Shown here piece after piece: positions 20,585 through 29,244 of a stretch of DNA of 40,867 nucleotides (positions are counted from its first letter, which is position 1; each line of letters opens with the position of its first letter). The stretch is taken from the NCBI GenBank assembly GCA_019794795.1, contig JAIMFC010000014.1, positions 1-40,867 on the forward strand. The letters are read 5' to 3'. A model generated the notes under the pieces. That model was not told where the DNA came from. It saw only the letters and a program-made list of their open reading frames with translations, and did not search any database. A program made the position numbers and the translations under genes. Source of the DNA: Streptococcus gallolyticus (GTDB lineage Bacteria; Bacillota; Bacilli; Lactobacillales; Streptococcaceae).

Positions 20585-21550
20585 ATGGTAACCATGAAAG
20601 ATGTGGCTCAGCTTGCAGGGGTTGGTGTTGGAACAGTTTCCAGAGTGATCAATAATGGCTCTGTTAAGGAAGTGACCAAAGCCAAGGTGCTAGCTGCTAT
20701 AGAAGAACTCAACTACGAACCTGATTCTTATGCTCGTGGCATGAAGTTGCAAAAAACCAATGTAGTCGCCTTGATCATTCCAACTGTTTGGCATCCTTTT
20801 TATGGAGAATTTGCCTACTATGTGGAAAATGAACTAGCTCATAATGGCTACAAATGCATGCTGTGTAACTCAGATAGTAATTCTGAGCGAGAGCTGGAAT
20901 ACATCAAGATGATGCAACAGAATAAGGTAGACGGTATTATCGGAATCACCTATAGTGATATTGATCCCTATATTTCTTCCAATCTCCCCTTCGTCAGCAT
21001 TGACCGACACTTTTCAGATGATGTGGTATCTGTCTCAGCAGATAATGAACAGGCTGGACGTTTGGCTGCCAAAACACTGATGGCCAAAGGGTGCAAGTCG
21101 CTAGCTTATATCGGTGGAAAACCCAAATACCCGACAGAAATTGGCAAGCGGCAGATGTATTTTACAAAAACTTGCGAGGAAGCAGGTGTGGAGAATACCT
21201 ATCTTCTTATGCCTGAACCCATTCAGCACTTTGATAAACAGGTTCAAAAATTTATTACAGAAAATCCAAGTATTGACGGACTCTTTGTCATCAATGATTT
21301 TATGGCGCTAGATGTTATGAAAATCCTGGTTAAAATGGGAAAACGAGTACCAGAAGATATTCAAGTCATTGGCTGTGACGGTATCAAAATGGCTAATGAA
21401 CGGGATAATGTGGTCTCCACGATCCGCCAGCCAGTTGACCAAATGGCCATCAAATCGGTTGATTCATTGCTGAAAATGATAAACGGAGAAACTTTTGAGC
21501 GCTTTAGTGTTCTGTCGGTTTCCTATCAAGAAGGTAATACAACTAAATAA
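20585..21550 (+). CDS. susR: LacI-family regulator of the sucrose locus
   Basis: A 321-aa LacI/GalR repressor. The N-terminal HTH reads TMKDVAQLAGVGVGTVSRV (3-21) with the hinge helix near NYEPDSYARGMK (about 43-54), followed by a periplasmic-binding-protein-like sugar domain (IGCDGIKMANE). GAAAGGGGATT precedes the ATG. GAAACGTTTC palindromes in front of both this gene and susT1 are the likely operators, so it should control itself and the transporter. It resembles pneumococcal SusR, which regulates sucrose use; the effector here is inferred from that likeness and from susH. Confidence 0.9.
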   Translation: MVTMKDVAQLAGVGVGTVSRVINNGSVKEVTKAKVLAAIEELNYEPDSYARGMKLQKTNVVALIIPTVWHPFYGEFAYYVENELAHNGYKCMLCNSDSNSERELEYIKMMQQNKVDGIIGITYSDIDPYISSNLPFVSIDRHFSDDVVSVSADNEQAGRLAAKTLMAKGCKSLAYIGGKPKYPTEIGKRQMYFTKTCEEAGVENTYLLMPEPIQHFDKQVQKFITENPSIDGLFVINDFMALDVMKILVKMGKRVPEDIQVIGCDGIKMANERDNVVSTIRQPVDQMAIKSVDSLLKMINGETFERFSVLSVSYQEGNTTK

Positions 21551-21592
21551 TGTTCTATCTCTGGTAACAGATATTAACTTTCAGAAAGAAAT

Positions 21593-21604
21593 GGAAACGT
21601 TTCA
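21593..21604 (+). promoter_or_regulatory. Second SusR operator, upstream of susT1
   Basis: GGAAACGTTTCA contains the same perfect palindrome (21594-21603) as at 20541-20550. It lies about 20 bp before the susT1 start. I do not see a good -35/-10 pair in the 74-bp gap, so the operator may act on a weak promoter or as a roadblock to read-through from susR. Confidence 0.65.
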
Positions 21605-21624
21605 AAAAACAAAAGGAGAATCTT

Positions 21625-22566
21625 ATGGCAAGTCACGTTGCAGGAGTGGTCAAAAAAACGACCAAAAGCAATAGCAAATGGGTGCATATCAAAAATCACC
21701 GTACCCTCTATATGATGCTAATTCCAGGGCTTATATTGACAATCATCTTCCGTTATGTCCCAATGTATGGTGTACTGATTGCTTTCAAAGACTACAATCC
21801 TTTGAAAGGAATTATGGGCAGTCCGTGGGTTGGTTTTCAAGAATTTAAGACCTTCCTTTCTGCACCAAATCTCATGCTCTTACTGGGAAACACTTTGAAG
21901 CTCAGTATCTTTGGTTTATTATGGGGCTTCTTTCCACCGATTATCCTAGCTATTATGGTTAACCAATTAGCTAGCGATAAGATTAAGAAGAAATTGCAAC
22001 TGATCCTCTACGCACCAAACTTTATCTCTCTGGTGGTTATCGTTGGTATGATTTTCCTCTTCTTCTCAGCAGAGGGACCTGTAAATGCCATGCTTGGTAT
22101 GTTTGGAATGAAAGCGAAATTCTTGACTGAGCCTGATTATTTCAGAACGCTTTATATTGCCAGTGGAATTTGGCAAGGAATGGGCTGGGCTTCAACGCTT
22201 TATACAGCAACCTTGGTCAATGTCAGTCAGGATTTGATTGAAGCGGCGAAACTTGACGGGGCAAATATTCTTCAACGGATTTGGCATATTGATATTCCAG
22301 CCATCAAGCCAGTCATGGTCATCCAATTTATCTTGGCGGCGGGAAATATCATGAGTGTCGGTTACGAAAAAGCCTTCCTCATGCAGACTAGTTTGAACTT
22401 AACAGCTTCAGAAATCATTTCAACCTATGTCTACAAGCAAGGTTTGGTTTCGGGGAATTACTCATATTCAACAGCGGTAGGACTTTTTAATACAGTTATC
22501 AATATTATCCTCTTGCTGGTTGTGAATAAGATTGTGGAACGTCTCAATGATGGCGAAGGATTATAG
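21625..22566 (+). CDS. susT1: Sucrose ABC transporter permease 1 (LplB type)
   Basis: An inner-membrane permease of the CUT1/LplB family, 313 aa, with about six membrane segments (first near 30-50: LYMMLIPGLILTIIF). The EAA loop that docks the ATPase reads EAAKLDGANILQRIWHIDIP, about 210-229. AAAAGGAGAATCTT precedes the ATG. It pairs with susT2 (11-bp gap). The locus encodes no ATPase; the pneumococcal homologue uses the shared ATPase MsmK, and the same is likely here. Confidence 0.92.
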   Translation: MASHVAGVVKKTTKSNSKWVHIKNHRTLYMMLIPGLILTIIFRYVPMYGVLIAFKDYNPLKGIMGSPWVGFQEFKTFLSAPNLMLLLGNTLKLSIFGLLWGFFPPIILAIMVNQLASDKIKKKLQLILYAPNFISLVVIVGMIFLFFSAEGPVNAMLGMFGMKAKFLTEPDYFRTLYIASGIWQGMGWASTLYTATLVNVSQDLIEAAKLDGANILQRIWHIDIPAIKPVMVIQFILAAGNIMSVGYEKAFLMQTSLNLTASEIISTYVYKQGLVSGNYSYSTAVGLFNTVINIILLLVVNKIVERLNDGEGL

Positions 22567-22577
22567 GAGGTTACGTA

Positions 22578-23465
22578 ATGAATGCAAGTATGCAGACAGA
22601 TTTTGATAAGCGTGTCTTGTTTATCAACAAAATTTTACTGGCTTTGATTGTTCTTGTGACCATCGTGCCACTCATTTACATCCTCTTGGCTTCCTTTATC
22701 GAACCGTCCGTTCTCTTGTCAAAGGGCTTGAGTTTTGATCCTAAAGACTGGACGGTTGAAGGTTATCAACGGGTTTTCTCAAATGATTCAATCCTTCGAG
22801 GATTTATCAATTCTCTCTTTTATTCAGTAGGTTTTGCGACCATTACAGTTGCCATTTCCATGCTGACAGCCTATCCCTTATCCAAAAAAGACTTGGTAGG
22901 TCGTAAGGCAATCAATGGTTTCTTGGTCTTCACCATGTTCTTCGGTGGTGGCTTGGTTCCGACCTACTTGTTGATTAAAAATTTGGGGATGTTGAATACG
23001 GTTTGGGCAATCTTGCTTCCAGGTGCGGTCAATGTTTGGAATATCATCATGGCGCGGACCTTCTTCCAGGGAGTTCCTGAGGAATTGGTGGAAGCAGCTA
23101 AATTAGACGGTGCTAATGATTTCCAGATTTTCATTCAAATCATGTTGCCACTGGTAAAACCGATTATGTTTGTTCTCTTTCTTTACGCTTTTGTTGGCCA
23201 ATGGAATTCATACTTTGATGCCATGATTTATCTCAAGGATCCAAACTTGAAACCATTGCAATTGGTCTTGCGAGACATTCTGATTCAAAATACAGTTGAC
23301 AACAATATGATTGGTAGTCAGACAGCTATGATGGAATTGAAACGAATTGCAGAAATGATCAAGTATGCAACCATTGTCATCTCGACAGCTCCGCTCTTGA
23401 TCATGTATCCATTCTTCCAAAAATACTTTGATAAAGGTATTATGATGGGTTCTATTAAAGGTTAA
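22578..23465 (+). CDS. susT2: Sucrose ABC transporter permease 2 (UgpE/MalG type)
   Basis: The second permease of the pair, 295 aa, with six membrane segments (first about 15-35, LFINKILLALIVLVTIV) and the EAA loop EAAKLDGANDFQIFIQIMLP near 172-191. TAGGAGGTTACGT precedes the ATG. It is followed at 55 bp by the solute-binding protein gene, which is broken, so the permease pair may be left without its sugar receptor. Confidence 0.93.
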   Translation: MNASMQTDFDKRVLFINKILLALIVLVTIVPLIYILLASFIEPSVLLSKGLSFDPKDWTVEGYQRVFSNDSILRGFINSLFYSVGFATITVAISMLTAYPLSKKDLVGRKAINGFLVFTMFFGGGLVPTYLLIKNLGMLNTVWAILLPGAVNVWNIIMARTFFQGVPEELVEAAKLDGANDFQIFIQIMLPLVKPIMFVLFLYAFVGQWNSYFDAMIYLKDPNLKPLQLVLRDILIQNTVDNNMIGSQTAMMELKRIAEMIKYATIVISTAPLLIMYPFFQKYFDKGIMMGSIKG

Positions 23466-23520
23466 ATCCTTTCACTCACTTCATTTGGTAATAAAAAGAA
23501 AATAATCTTAGGAGGCATTT

Positions 23521-25141
23521 ATGCGTTCATTTAAAAAAGTCGCTCTTTTGAGCGTTGCAACTCTTTTTACACTTGCTTTGGTAGCTTGTGGTTCAAGTTC
23601 ATCTACTTCATCACCGGATTACAAATTGAAAGATGTTTCTTTCCCTTTGAAGGACAAGGTTAGCTTGAAAATTGTAACTAGCAGTTCAACATTGGCTCCC
23701 GAAGATCCTAATAATAAGCTGATTTACAAACGTTTGGAAAAGGATACCAATGTCCATATTGACTGGACAAACTATACCAATGACTACGCTGAAAAACGCA
23801 ACTTGGATATTTCATCAGGCGATTTGCCAGATGTCTTCTGGAATGCAGCTGCTTCAGATGTGGATTTGATGAGCTGGGCTGAGGATGGTGTAATTGTTCC
23901 AGTTGAAGATTTAATCAAGGATTACATGCCAAATCTTCAAAAAGTCTTGGATGAAAATTCTGAGTACAAGTCAATGGTGACAGCGCCAGATGGTCACATT
24001 TATTCTCTTCCATGGATTGAAGAATTGGGTGCAGGCAAAAAGTCTATCCACAGTGTAAACGATATGGCCTTCATCAACCAAGAGTGGTTGGATAAATTGG
24101 GCTTGAAAATGCCAACGACAACAGATGAGTTGATTACAGTTCTGAAAGCCTTTAAGGAAAAAGATCTGAACGGCAATGGTAAAGCGGATGAAATTCCAAT
24201 TTCCTTTATTAACTAATGGTGGTAACGAAGACTTTAAACTTCTCTTTGGGGCCTTTGGTATCGGGGATAACGACGACCACTTGGTAGTTGGAAATGACGG
24301 TAAAGTAGACTTCACAGCTGATAACGAAGACTATAAAGAAGGTGTGCAATTTATGCGCAAGCTTTATGAAGCAGGCTTGATTGATACAGAGGCTTTTGAG
24401 CAAGATTGGAATACCTATATTTCTAAAGGTAGCCAAAATGTCTATGGTGTTTACTTCACTTGGGATAAGGCTAATGTAACTGGTGCAAATGATAGTTATA
24501 GCCTATTGCCTGTACTTGCTGGACCTGATGGTAAGAAAAATGTCACTCGTACCAACAATCTCGGCTTCTCACGTGACCGTGTTGTCATCACAAGTGCTAA
24601 TAAAAACTTAGAATTGACAGCTAAATGGTTGGATAAAATGTATGAACCACTCCAGTCTGTTCAAAATAACTGGGGAACATACGGCGATAAGAAACAACAA
24701 AATATCTTTGAATTTGACAAAGCTAGCAATATGCTCAAACACTTGCCGCTTGACGGTACTGCACCAGGTGAACTCCGTCAGAAGACAGAAGTTGGTGGTG
24801 GTCTTGCTATCCTTGACGAATACTATGGAACTGTGACAACAATACCAGACGACGCAGCTTACCGCTTGGATTGGCTCAAAGAAACTTACGTGCCATACAT
24901 GGGCAATGACAATATCTATCCACGTGTCTTTATGGAAGAAAAAGACTTGAAACGTATTGAACAAATCAATGCGGACCTCATGGACTATGTCAACCGCAAA
25001 CGTTCTGAATGGATTGTAAACGGTGGTGTAGAAAACGAGTGGGCAGACTACTTGAAAGAATTGCAACGCTTCAACTTGGATGAGTGGGTGCAAATCAAAC
25101 AATCTTACTACGACAAATATCTTGAAACAGAAAACAAATAA
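23521..25141 (+). pseudogene. susX: Sucrose ABC transporter binding lipoprotein, frameshifted
   Basis: An extracellular family 1 solute-binding lipoprotein. The signal peptide ends in the lipobox LVAC with lipid-bearing Cys23. The frame from 23521 stops at 24214-24216 after ...DEIPISFIN (231 codons); the rest of the protein (NGGNEDFKLLFGAFG... to ...QSYYDKYLETENK) continues in the +1 frame to 25141. Removing one base between about 24209 and 24217 restores a single frame of 539 codons, a normal SusX length. Either T24214 (giving FINNGG) or one A of the preceding AA (giving FITNGG) could be the extra base. There is no homopolymer or slippery site, so I read it as a mutation or sequencing error. 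The second part has no good start of its own, and both halves look otherwise undecayed, so the lesion is recent. Confidence 0.88.
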
Positions 25142-25147
25142 AAAAGT

Positions 25148-25161
25148 GGGGCTTAGTCCCC
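25148..25161 (+). terminator. Short hairpin between susX and susH
   Basis: GGGG (25148-25151) and CCCC (25158-25161) enclose CTTAGT; only a weak T-rich stretch follows (GTTCCTTTATT). It may act as a partial terminator or mRNA-stabilising hairpin after the binding-protein gene, which is commonly expressed above its neighbours. Confidence 0.4.
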
Positions 25162-25187
25162 GTTCCTTTATTAGAAAGAAGTAGCAC

Positions 25188-26624
25188 ATGACTGAAAGAG
25201 AATTTACGGTTGCAGCCGCCAACCAGTTCATTAAAGAGCATGCGGCAGATGTTGACACGACTTTCCGACCACAGGTGCATTTTACAGCTCCAGTTGGCTG
25301 GATTAACGATCCAAATGGTATGGTTTATTTCCAGGATGCCTATCATCTGTTTTACCAGTACTATCCTTATGATAGTTGTTGGGGACCGATGCATTGGGGA
25401 CATGCTCGTTCGACCGATTTGGTGCATTGGGAACACTTGCCCGTAGCTTTGGCATCAGATATGCCTTATGACAATAATGGCTGTTTCTCAGGTTCGGCCA
25501 TTGTCAAAGGGGATAAGTTGTGGCTGATGTACACGGGAAATATTGTGGATGAAAATGGGGAAAATCGTCAGATTCAGAATATGGCTTATTCGACGGACGG
25601 GATTCATTTTGAAAAATTGGCCTGCAATCCAGTTTTAACAGGGGCTGACTTGCCAGAAGGCTTTAATAAGCCTGATTTCCGTGATCCGAAACTCTTTGAA
25701 AAGGACGGTCGTTACTATTCAGTCATTGTGTCTCAGCATGTGGACCAGGTCGGAGCAGTTTTACTTTTCGTTTCGGATGATTTGGAAAAATGGGAGTTTG
25801 CCTCAGTCTTTCTAAAAGGTCTACCAGAACAAGGTTTCATGTGGGAATGCCCAGACTATTTCCAAATTGATGGACAAGACTTGCTGGTCGTGTCTCCAAT
25901 GCGCTTTAAGCGGACAGAACATGACTATGCCAACATCAATTCTAGCGTTATATTTTCAGGAAAAGTAGACTGGGAAAGGCTTGAGTTTGTAGCAGAGGAT
26001 GTGAAAGAAATCGACCATGGTCAAGACTTCTATGCACCGCAAACCTTGGAAGACAAGGACGGCAGACGGATTATGATTGCTTGGCAACAAATGTGGGGAC
26101 GTAATATTCCAACGCATGAACTCAAACATGCATGGGCTGGCAGTATGACCTTCCCACGGGAATTACGCTTGCGTGATGGCCTCTTGCAACAGGTCTTTCC
26201 TTTGGAAAAAGCAGAGCTGAAGCTCCTTCAATCAGCTGAAGCTGAGCAAGTGTCGCTAGAACAAGTTCTGTCAGGACCGATTCATCTCTTGTTGGAAGGA
26301 GTTGTTGAGAAAGGAAGCCTCATCATCGGCTCTGAGCAAGACAAATTAATCCTGAGCTACCAAGACGGTATCTTAGCTTTAGATCGAACAGGTCTGGCTT
26401 TGGCCATCAAGGGAGAAGAGGAAGTTTCTGTTGAAAAACGGACATTGGCTCTATCTAGCTTATATAAACTGGAAGTTATTGTAGACGGGCACGCCTTGGA
26501 TGTCTTGGTCAATGACGGACGAGAAAGTTTGTCAACGACATTTTATATTGAAGGAGAGAGACGACTCCACCTAGACCTGCAGGGGCAAGATAGAGTTCTT
26601 GCTAGCCTTTCCGAAATTTTGTAA
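25188..26624 (+). CDS. susH: Sucrose-6-phosphate hydrolase / beta-fructofuranosidase (GH32)
   Basis: A 478-aa GH32 enzyme that splits sucrose or sucrose-6-phosphate. The nucleophile Asp41 lies in WINDPNG, the RDP motif is at 165-167 (FRDPKLF), and the acid/base Glu220 is in MWECPDYF. A five-bladed propeller (about 30-330) precedes a C-terminal beta-sandwich. There is no signal peptide, so it is cytoplasmic. Because the linked importer is an ABC type and not a PTS, unphosphorylated sucrose is the expected substrate in this context, as with pneumococcal SusH. AGAAAGAAGTAGCAC precedes the ATG. Confidence 0.93.
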   Translation: MTEREFTVAAANQFIKEHAADVDTTFRPQVHFTAPVGWINDPNGMVYFQDAYHLFYQYYPYDSCWGPMHWGHARSTDLVHWEHLPVALASDMPYDNNGCFSGSAIVKGDKLWLMYTGNIVDENGENRQIQNMAYSTDGIHFEKLACNPVLTGADLPEGFNKPDFRDPKLFEKDGRYYSVIVSQHVDQVGAVLLFVSDDLEKWEFASVFLKGLPEQGFMWECPDYFQIDGQDLLVVSPMRFKRTEHDYANINSSVIFSGKVDWERLEFVAEDVKEIDHGQDFYAPQTLEDKDGRRIMIAWQQMWGRNIPTHELKHAWAGSMTFPRELRLRDGLLQQVFPLEKAELKLLQSAEAEQVSLEQVLSGPIHLLLEGVVEKGSLIIGSEQDKLILSYQDGILALDRTGLALAIKGEEEVSVEKRTLALSSLYKLEVIVDGHALDVLVNDGRESLSTTFYIEGERRLHLDLQGQDRVLASLSEIL

Positions 26625-26628
26625 TAAG

Positions 26629-26660
26629 AAAAAACTTCGCTTGTAAAGCGGAGCTTTTTG
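26629..26660. terminator. Bidirectional terminator between susH and the ABC ATPase
   Basis: CTTCGCTT pairs with AAGCGGAG, flanked by an A-run (26629-26634) and a T-run (26655-26659), so it serves both convergent genes. Confidence 0.8.
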
Positions 26661-27440
26661 CTATAGTAATGGTTTAATAAAGATTCGTTGGTCGCCTAGC
26701 GGGATGAGTTCGACCTGGTTGCCGTAAAAATCGCCTAGGAGTTCTGGAGTAAGGATTTCTTCCTTGGGCCCTTGCGCTAGAACTTTTCCTTCTTTGAGGA
26801 GGAGGACGTGGCTAAATGGAGCCGTGATTTCTTCAGCATGGTGGGTCACATAGATAATAGCTGGTGCATTTTTCACCTGGCAAATGCGGTCGATGTGCTT
26901 GAGAAGACATTCCCGTGCCAGTAGGTCTAATCCGACGGTTGCTTCATCTAGGATGAGAATTTGAGGTTCTTCCATGAGACTACGCGCGATGAGTAGTAGC
27001 TGCCGTTCACCCTGTGATAAGCTATTGTAGCGGCGACCAATCAAGTGCCCTGCTTGGATAGTTAAGAGCATTTGTCGGGATTGGTCCAGTTCGGCTTGTC
27101 CATATTCGCGGTAGAGGATGGAGGATTTGTACTTGCCTGTTAGCACGATTTGTTCGGCGTAGAGGTCAGTTGGGAAGCGTTCGGATAGGAAGGAACCGAC
27201 GATGCCAATTTTCTTGCGGAGGCTGGGAATATCTCCCTTACCGAAGGTAACGCCCAAGACCTGCAATTCACCAGAACTTTTCCAAAATTCAGCCATGAGA
27301 ATCCGTAAGAGAGTGGATTTTCCAGCACCATTTAGCCCAAGAACGGCCCAAGTTTCTCCTTTTCTAACTTGCCAGTTAATGTCTTCTAAAATCGTCTTTC
27401 CTTGGCGACGATAGGATAAATCTTGCATGGATAGAATCAT
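26661..27440 (-). CDS. ABC transporter ATP-binding protein, ModF/YlmA type
   Basis: A 259-aa stand-alone ABC ATPase. From the ATG at 27440 (preceded by GAGGTG; a GTG four codons upstream is less likely), Walker A is GLNGAGKS, the signature is LSQGERQ, Walker B is ILILDEATVGLD, and the switch histidine lies in YVTHHAEE. It resembles Bacillus YlmA and the COG1119 group. No permease lies beside it, and nothing shows its substrate. It is convergent with susH and divergent from the CBS gene, so it is monocistronic. It is unlikely to be the Sus ATPase: CUT1 ATPases carry an extra C-terminal regulatory domain and are about 370 aa. Confidence 0.88.
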   Translation of the reverse strand: MILSMQDLSYRRQGKTILEDINWQVRKGETWAVLGLNGAGKSTLLRILMAEFWKSSGELQVLGVTFGKGDIPSLRKKIGIVGSFLSERFPTDLYAEQIVLTGKYKSSILYREYGQAELDQSRQMLLTIQAGHLIGRRYNSLSQGERQLLLIARSLMEEPQILILDEATVGLDLLARECLLKHIDRICQVKNAPAIIYVTHHAEEITAPFSHVLLLKEGKVLAQGPKEEILTPELLGDFYGNQVELIPLGDQRIFIKPLL

Positions 27441-27465
27441 GGAGCACCTCACAAATGTTTTTCCT

Positions 27466-27474
27466 ATTTTATCA
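27466..27474 (-). promoter_or_regulatory. Promoter of the ABC ATPase gene
   Basis: On the minus strand TGA-TAAAAT (27466-27474), an extended -10, lies about 25 bp before the ATG; TTCATT at 27489-27494 is a partial -35 at 17 bp. Confidence 0.5.
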
Positions 27475-27519
27475 TAGAAATGCTAGAAAATGAATAATTT
27501 CCCTCCAAATCTAAAAATA

Positions 27520-27528
27520 TGATATAAT
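27520..27528 (+). promoter_or_regulatory. Extended -10 promoter of the CBS-domain gene
   Basis: TGA-TATAAT at 27520-27528, 38 bp before the ATG; no convincing -35. Confidence 0.6.
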
Positions 27529-27566
27529 GGGACTGTTATCTAAAATTATAGACATAGGAGACCGAC

Positions 27567-28907
27567 ATGGAAGACCCTGGTAGTCAGACCATTTATTTGC
27601 AAATTTTGATCCTTTTTATTCTAACCCTGCTCAATGCCTTTTTCTCAGCTTCTGAGATGGCATTAGTGTCGCTCAATCGTTCTCGTGTAGAGCAAAAAGC
27701 GGCTGAAGGGGAGAAAAAGTATATTCGTCTGGTCAAGGTGCTAGACAATCCTAACAACTTTTTGTCAACCATTCAAGTTGGCATTACCTTTATTTCAATC
27801 TTATCAGGGGCGAGCTTAGCTAGTGACTTGGGTAAGGTATTTGCGGGCTGGTTGGGAAATTCTTCAACGGCGCAGACAGCAGGTTATTGGTTTGCTTTGG
27901 CATTATTGACCTTCGTATCGATCGTCTTGGGGGAATTGTATCCGAAGCGGATTGCCATGAATATGAAAGAAAATCTAGCCGTTGTGACTGCGCCAGTAAT
28001 TATTTTCTTAGGGAAGATTGTGAGTCCCTTTGTCTGGCTCTTGTCTGCATCCACAAATCTCTTGTCTCGGATTACACCCATGACTTTTGATGATGCGGAT
28101 GAGCAGATGACCCGAGATGAGATTGAGTACATGCTGACTAAGAGTGAAGCGACAAGTCTGGATGCGGACGAGATTGAGATGTTGCAGGGGATTTTCTCCT
28201 TGGACGAAATGGTGGCGCGTGAGGTTATGGTGCCTCGGACGGATGCTTTCATGGTCGATATCGAGGATGATGTTAAGAGTATTATCCAAGAAATTCTCAA
28301 GCAAAATTTCTCCCGAATTCCTGTCTATGAAGATGACAAGGACAAGGTGATTGGTCTCATTCATACCAAGCGCCTCTTGTCAGAAGGTTTTACAAATGGT
28401 TTTGAAAATATCAATCTACGCAAGATTTTACAGGAACCACTCTTTGTTCCAGAAACGATTTTCGTGGATGATCTCTTGACGGAACTCCGTAATACGCAAA
28501 ATCAAATGGCTATTCTTCTTGATGAATACGGTGGAGTGGCTGGTTTGGTCACTCTGGAAGATTTGTTGGAAGAAATTGTTGGAGAAATTGATGATGAAAC
28601 GGATAAGACAGAGATTTTTGTCCGTGAAATTGCAGACCAGACTTATATTGTTCAGGGGAATATGACCCTCAATGACTTCAATGAGCACTTTGGCACAGAG
28701 TTGGAAAGCGATGATGTGGACACCATTGCTGGCTACTATCTGACAGGTGTCGGGACCATTCCGAGTCAAGAGGAAAAGATGAGCTTTGAAGTGGACAGCA
28801 ATGACTATCACTTAGTCTTGATTAACGACAAGGTGAAAAATGGTCGTGTCACTAAAATCAAGCTCTTGTTGACCAAGATTGAAACGGAAGAAGATAGTAA
28901 AGAATAG
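27567..28907 (+). CDS. Membrane protein with DUF21, CBS pair and CorC domains (hemolysin-like)
   Basis: A 446-aa protein of the CNNM/CorC group, which is linked to Mg2+ or other cation efflux; the name hemolysin is historical. The DUF21 membrane domain with about four helices spans 10-190 (FFSASEMALVSLNRSRVE near 24-41, then ELYPKRIAMN). The two CBS domains lie at about 215-335 (VPRTDAFMVD and DEYGGVAGLVTLEDLLEE) and the CorC_HlyC domain at about 350-435. TAGGAGACCGAC precedes the ATG. It is monocistronic with its own promoter and terminator. Confidence 0.92.
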   Translation: MEDPGSQTIYLQILILFILTLLNAFFSASEMALVSLNRSRVEQKAAEGEKKYIRLVKVLDNPNNFLSTIQVGITFISILSGASLASDLGKVFAGWLGNSSTAQTAGYWFALALLTFVSIVLGELYPKRIAMNMKENLAVVTAPVIIFLGKIVSPFVWLLSASTNLLSRITPMTFDDADEQMTRDEIEYMLTKSEATSLDADEIEMLQGIFSLDEMVAREVMVPRTDAFMVDIEDDVKSIIQEILKQNFSRIPVYEDDKDKVIGLIHTKRLLSEGFTNGFENINLRKILQEPLFVPETIFVDDLLTELRNTQNQMAILLDEYGGVAGLVTLEDLLEEIVGEIDDETDKTEIFVREIADQTYIVQGNMTLNDFNEHFGTELESDDVDTIAGYYLTGVGTIPSQEEKMSFEVDSNDYHLVLINDKVKNGRVTKIKLLLTKIETEEDSKE

Positions 28908-28919
28908 AAATAAATTAAT

Positions 28920-28957
28920 AAGGTGAGCAGTTGGATAGACTGCAAGCCTTTTTTTGT
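28920..28957 (+). terminator. Terminator of the CBS-domain gene
   Basis: AAGG and GCAGT (28920-28932) pair with ACTGC and CCTT (28939-28950) around a symmetric internal loop, followed by seven T. Confidence 0.75.
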
Positions 28958-29073
28958 CGTCAAATCAGTTGGTCTTAGAAGGGAAAATAAGATAAACACC
29001 CACTAAGTTGCTAGACACTAAGATTTCTAGATAAATCCTATTTTTGAGTGAATCAATCTAAATGATGAACTTG

Positions 29074-29085
29074 TTACAATTGTAA
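29074..29085. promoter_or_regulatory. 12-bp palindrome matching the cop-box pattern, overlapping a possible promoter
   Basis: TTACAATTGTAA is a perfect palindrome containing TACA-AT-TGTA, which fits the CopY operator pattern KACANNTGTA. It overlaps TGT-TACAAT (29072-29080), an extended -10-like box. One such match is expected about once in 30 kb by chance, so the link to copper is only a suggestion. Confidence 0.35.
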
Positions 29086-29088
29086 ATT

Positions 29089-29129
29089 ATTCTTGAGACA
29101 TGGATTTACTCACGTTTCAAGAATTTTTT
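29089..29129 (+). terminator. Terminator or attenuator 115 bp upstream of ccdA
   Basis: ATTCTTGAGAC (29089-29099) pairs with GTTTCAAGAAT (29114-29124), 11 bp with one G-U, followed by TTTTTT. It stands alone, far from the upstream gene, which already has a terminator. It may end a short RNA started near 29087 or attenuate a transcript into ccdA. Nothing else is seen in 28958-29244 apart from the sites listed. Confidence 0.65.
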
Positions 29130-29205
29130 ATTAAAACAAATGAAGACCATATTAAATTCAAGTTTTTAAGAAGAATTGCCCATATTTTCTAGATAAATCT
29201 TAGAT

Positions 29206-29211
29206 TATACT
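29206..29211 (+). promoter_or_regulatory. -10 box of the ccdA operon
   Basis: TATACT at 29206-29211, 33 bp before the ATG. No good -35 or TG extension is present, as expected for an activator-dependent promoter; a 14-bp direct repeat ends 6 bp upstream. Confidence 0.45.
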
Positions 29212-29244
29212 ATCCATGTAAACAAAATTTGAAAGGAGTTAAAC

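Larger units (their letters stand above)
29024..29199 (+). repeat. Two 14-bp direct repeats in the ccdA upstream region
   Basis: TTTCTAGATAAATC occurs exactly at 29024-29037 and 29186-29199. The second copy lies immediately upstream of the ccdA -10 box. Direct repeats in such a position suggest a binding site for a response regulator or other activator; a partial duplication is also possible. Confidence 0.55.

Noticed and set aside
23521..24240. Programmed +1 frameshift to join the two susX parts
   Set aside because: The junction reads ATT AAC TAA T; there is no slippery repeat and no internal Shine-Dalgarno as in prfB, and solute-binding proteins are not known to need one.
24176..25141. The second susX part as a separate gene
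   Set aside because: It begins inside the first part out of frame, has no signal peptide or ribosome binding site, and continues the same domain.
24608..25258. Long minus-strand open frame of 216 codons opposite susX and susH
   Set aside because: Antisense to two real genes, no ribosome binding site, cysteine- and phenylalanine-rich shadow composition.
26661..27440. The neighbouring ABC ATPase as the Sus transporter ATPase
   Set aside because: Opposite strand, separate promoter, about 260 aa without the C-terminal domain of CUT1 ATPases.
29074..29085. Firm call of a CopY-regulated copper operon
   Set aside because: Only one box, no copA, copY or copZ in the window, and about one chance match is expected per 30 kb.
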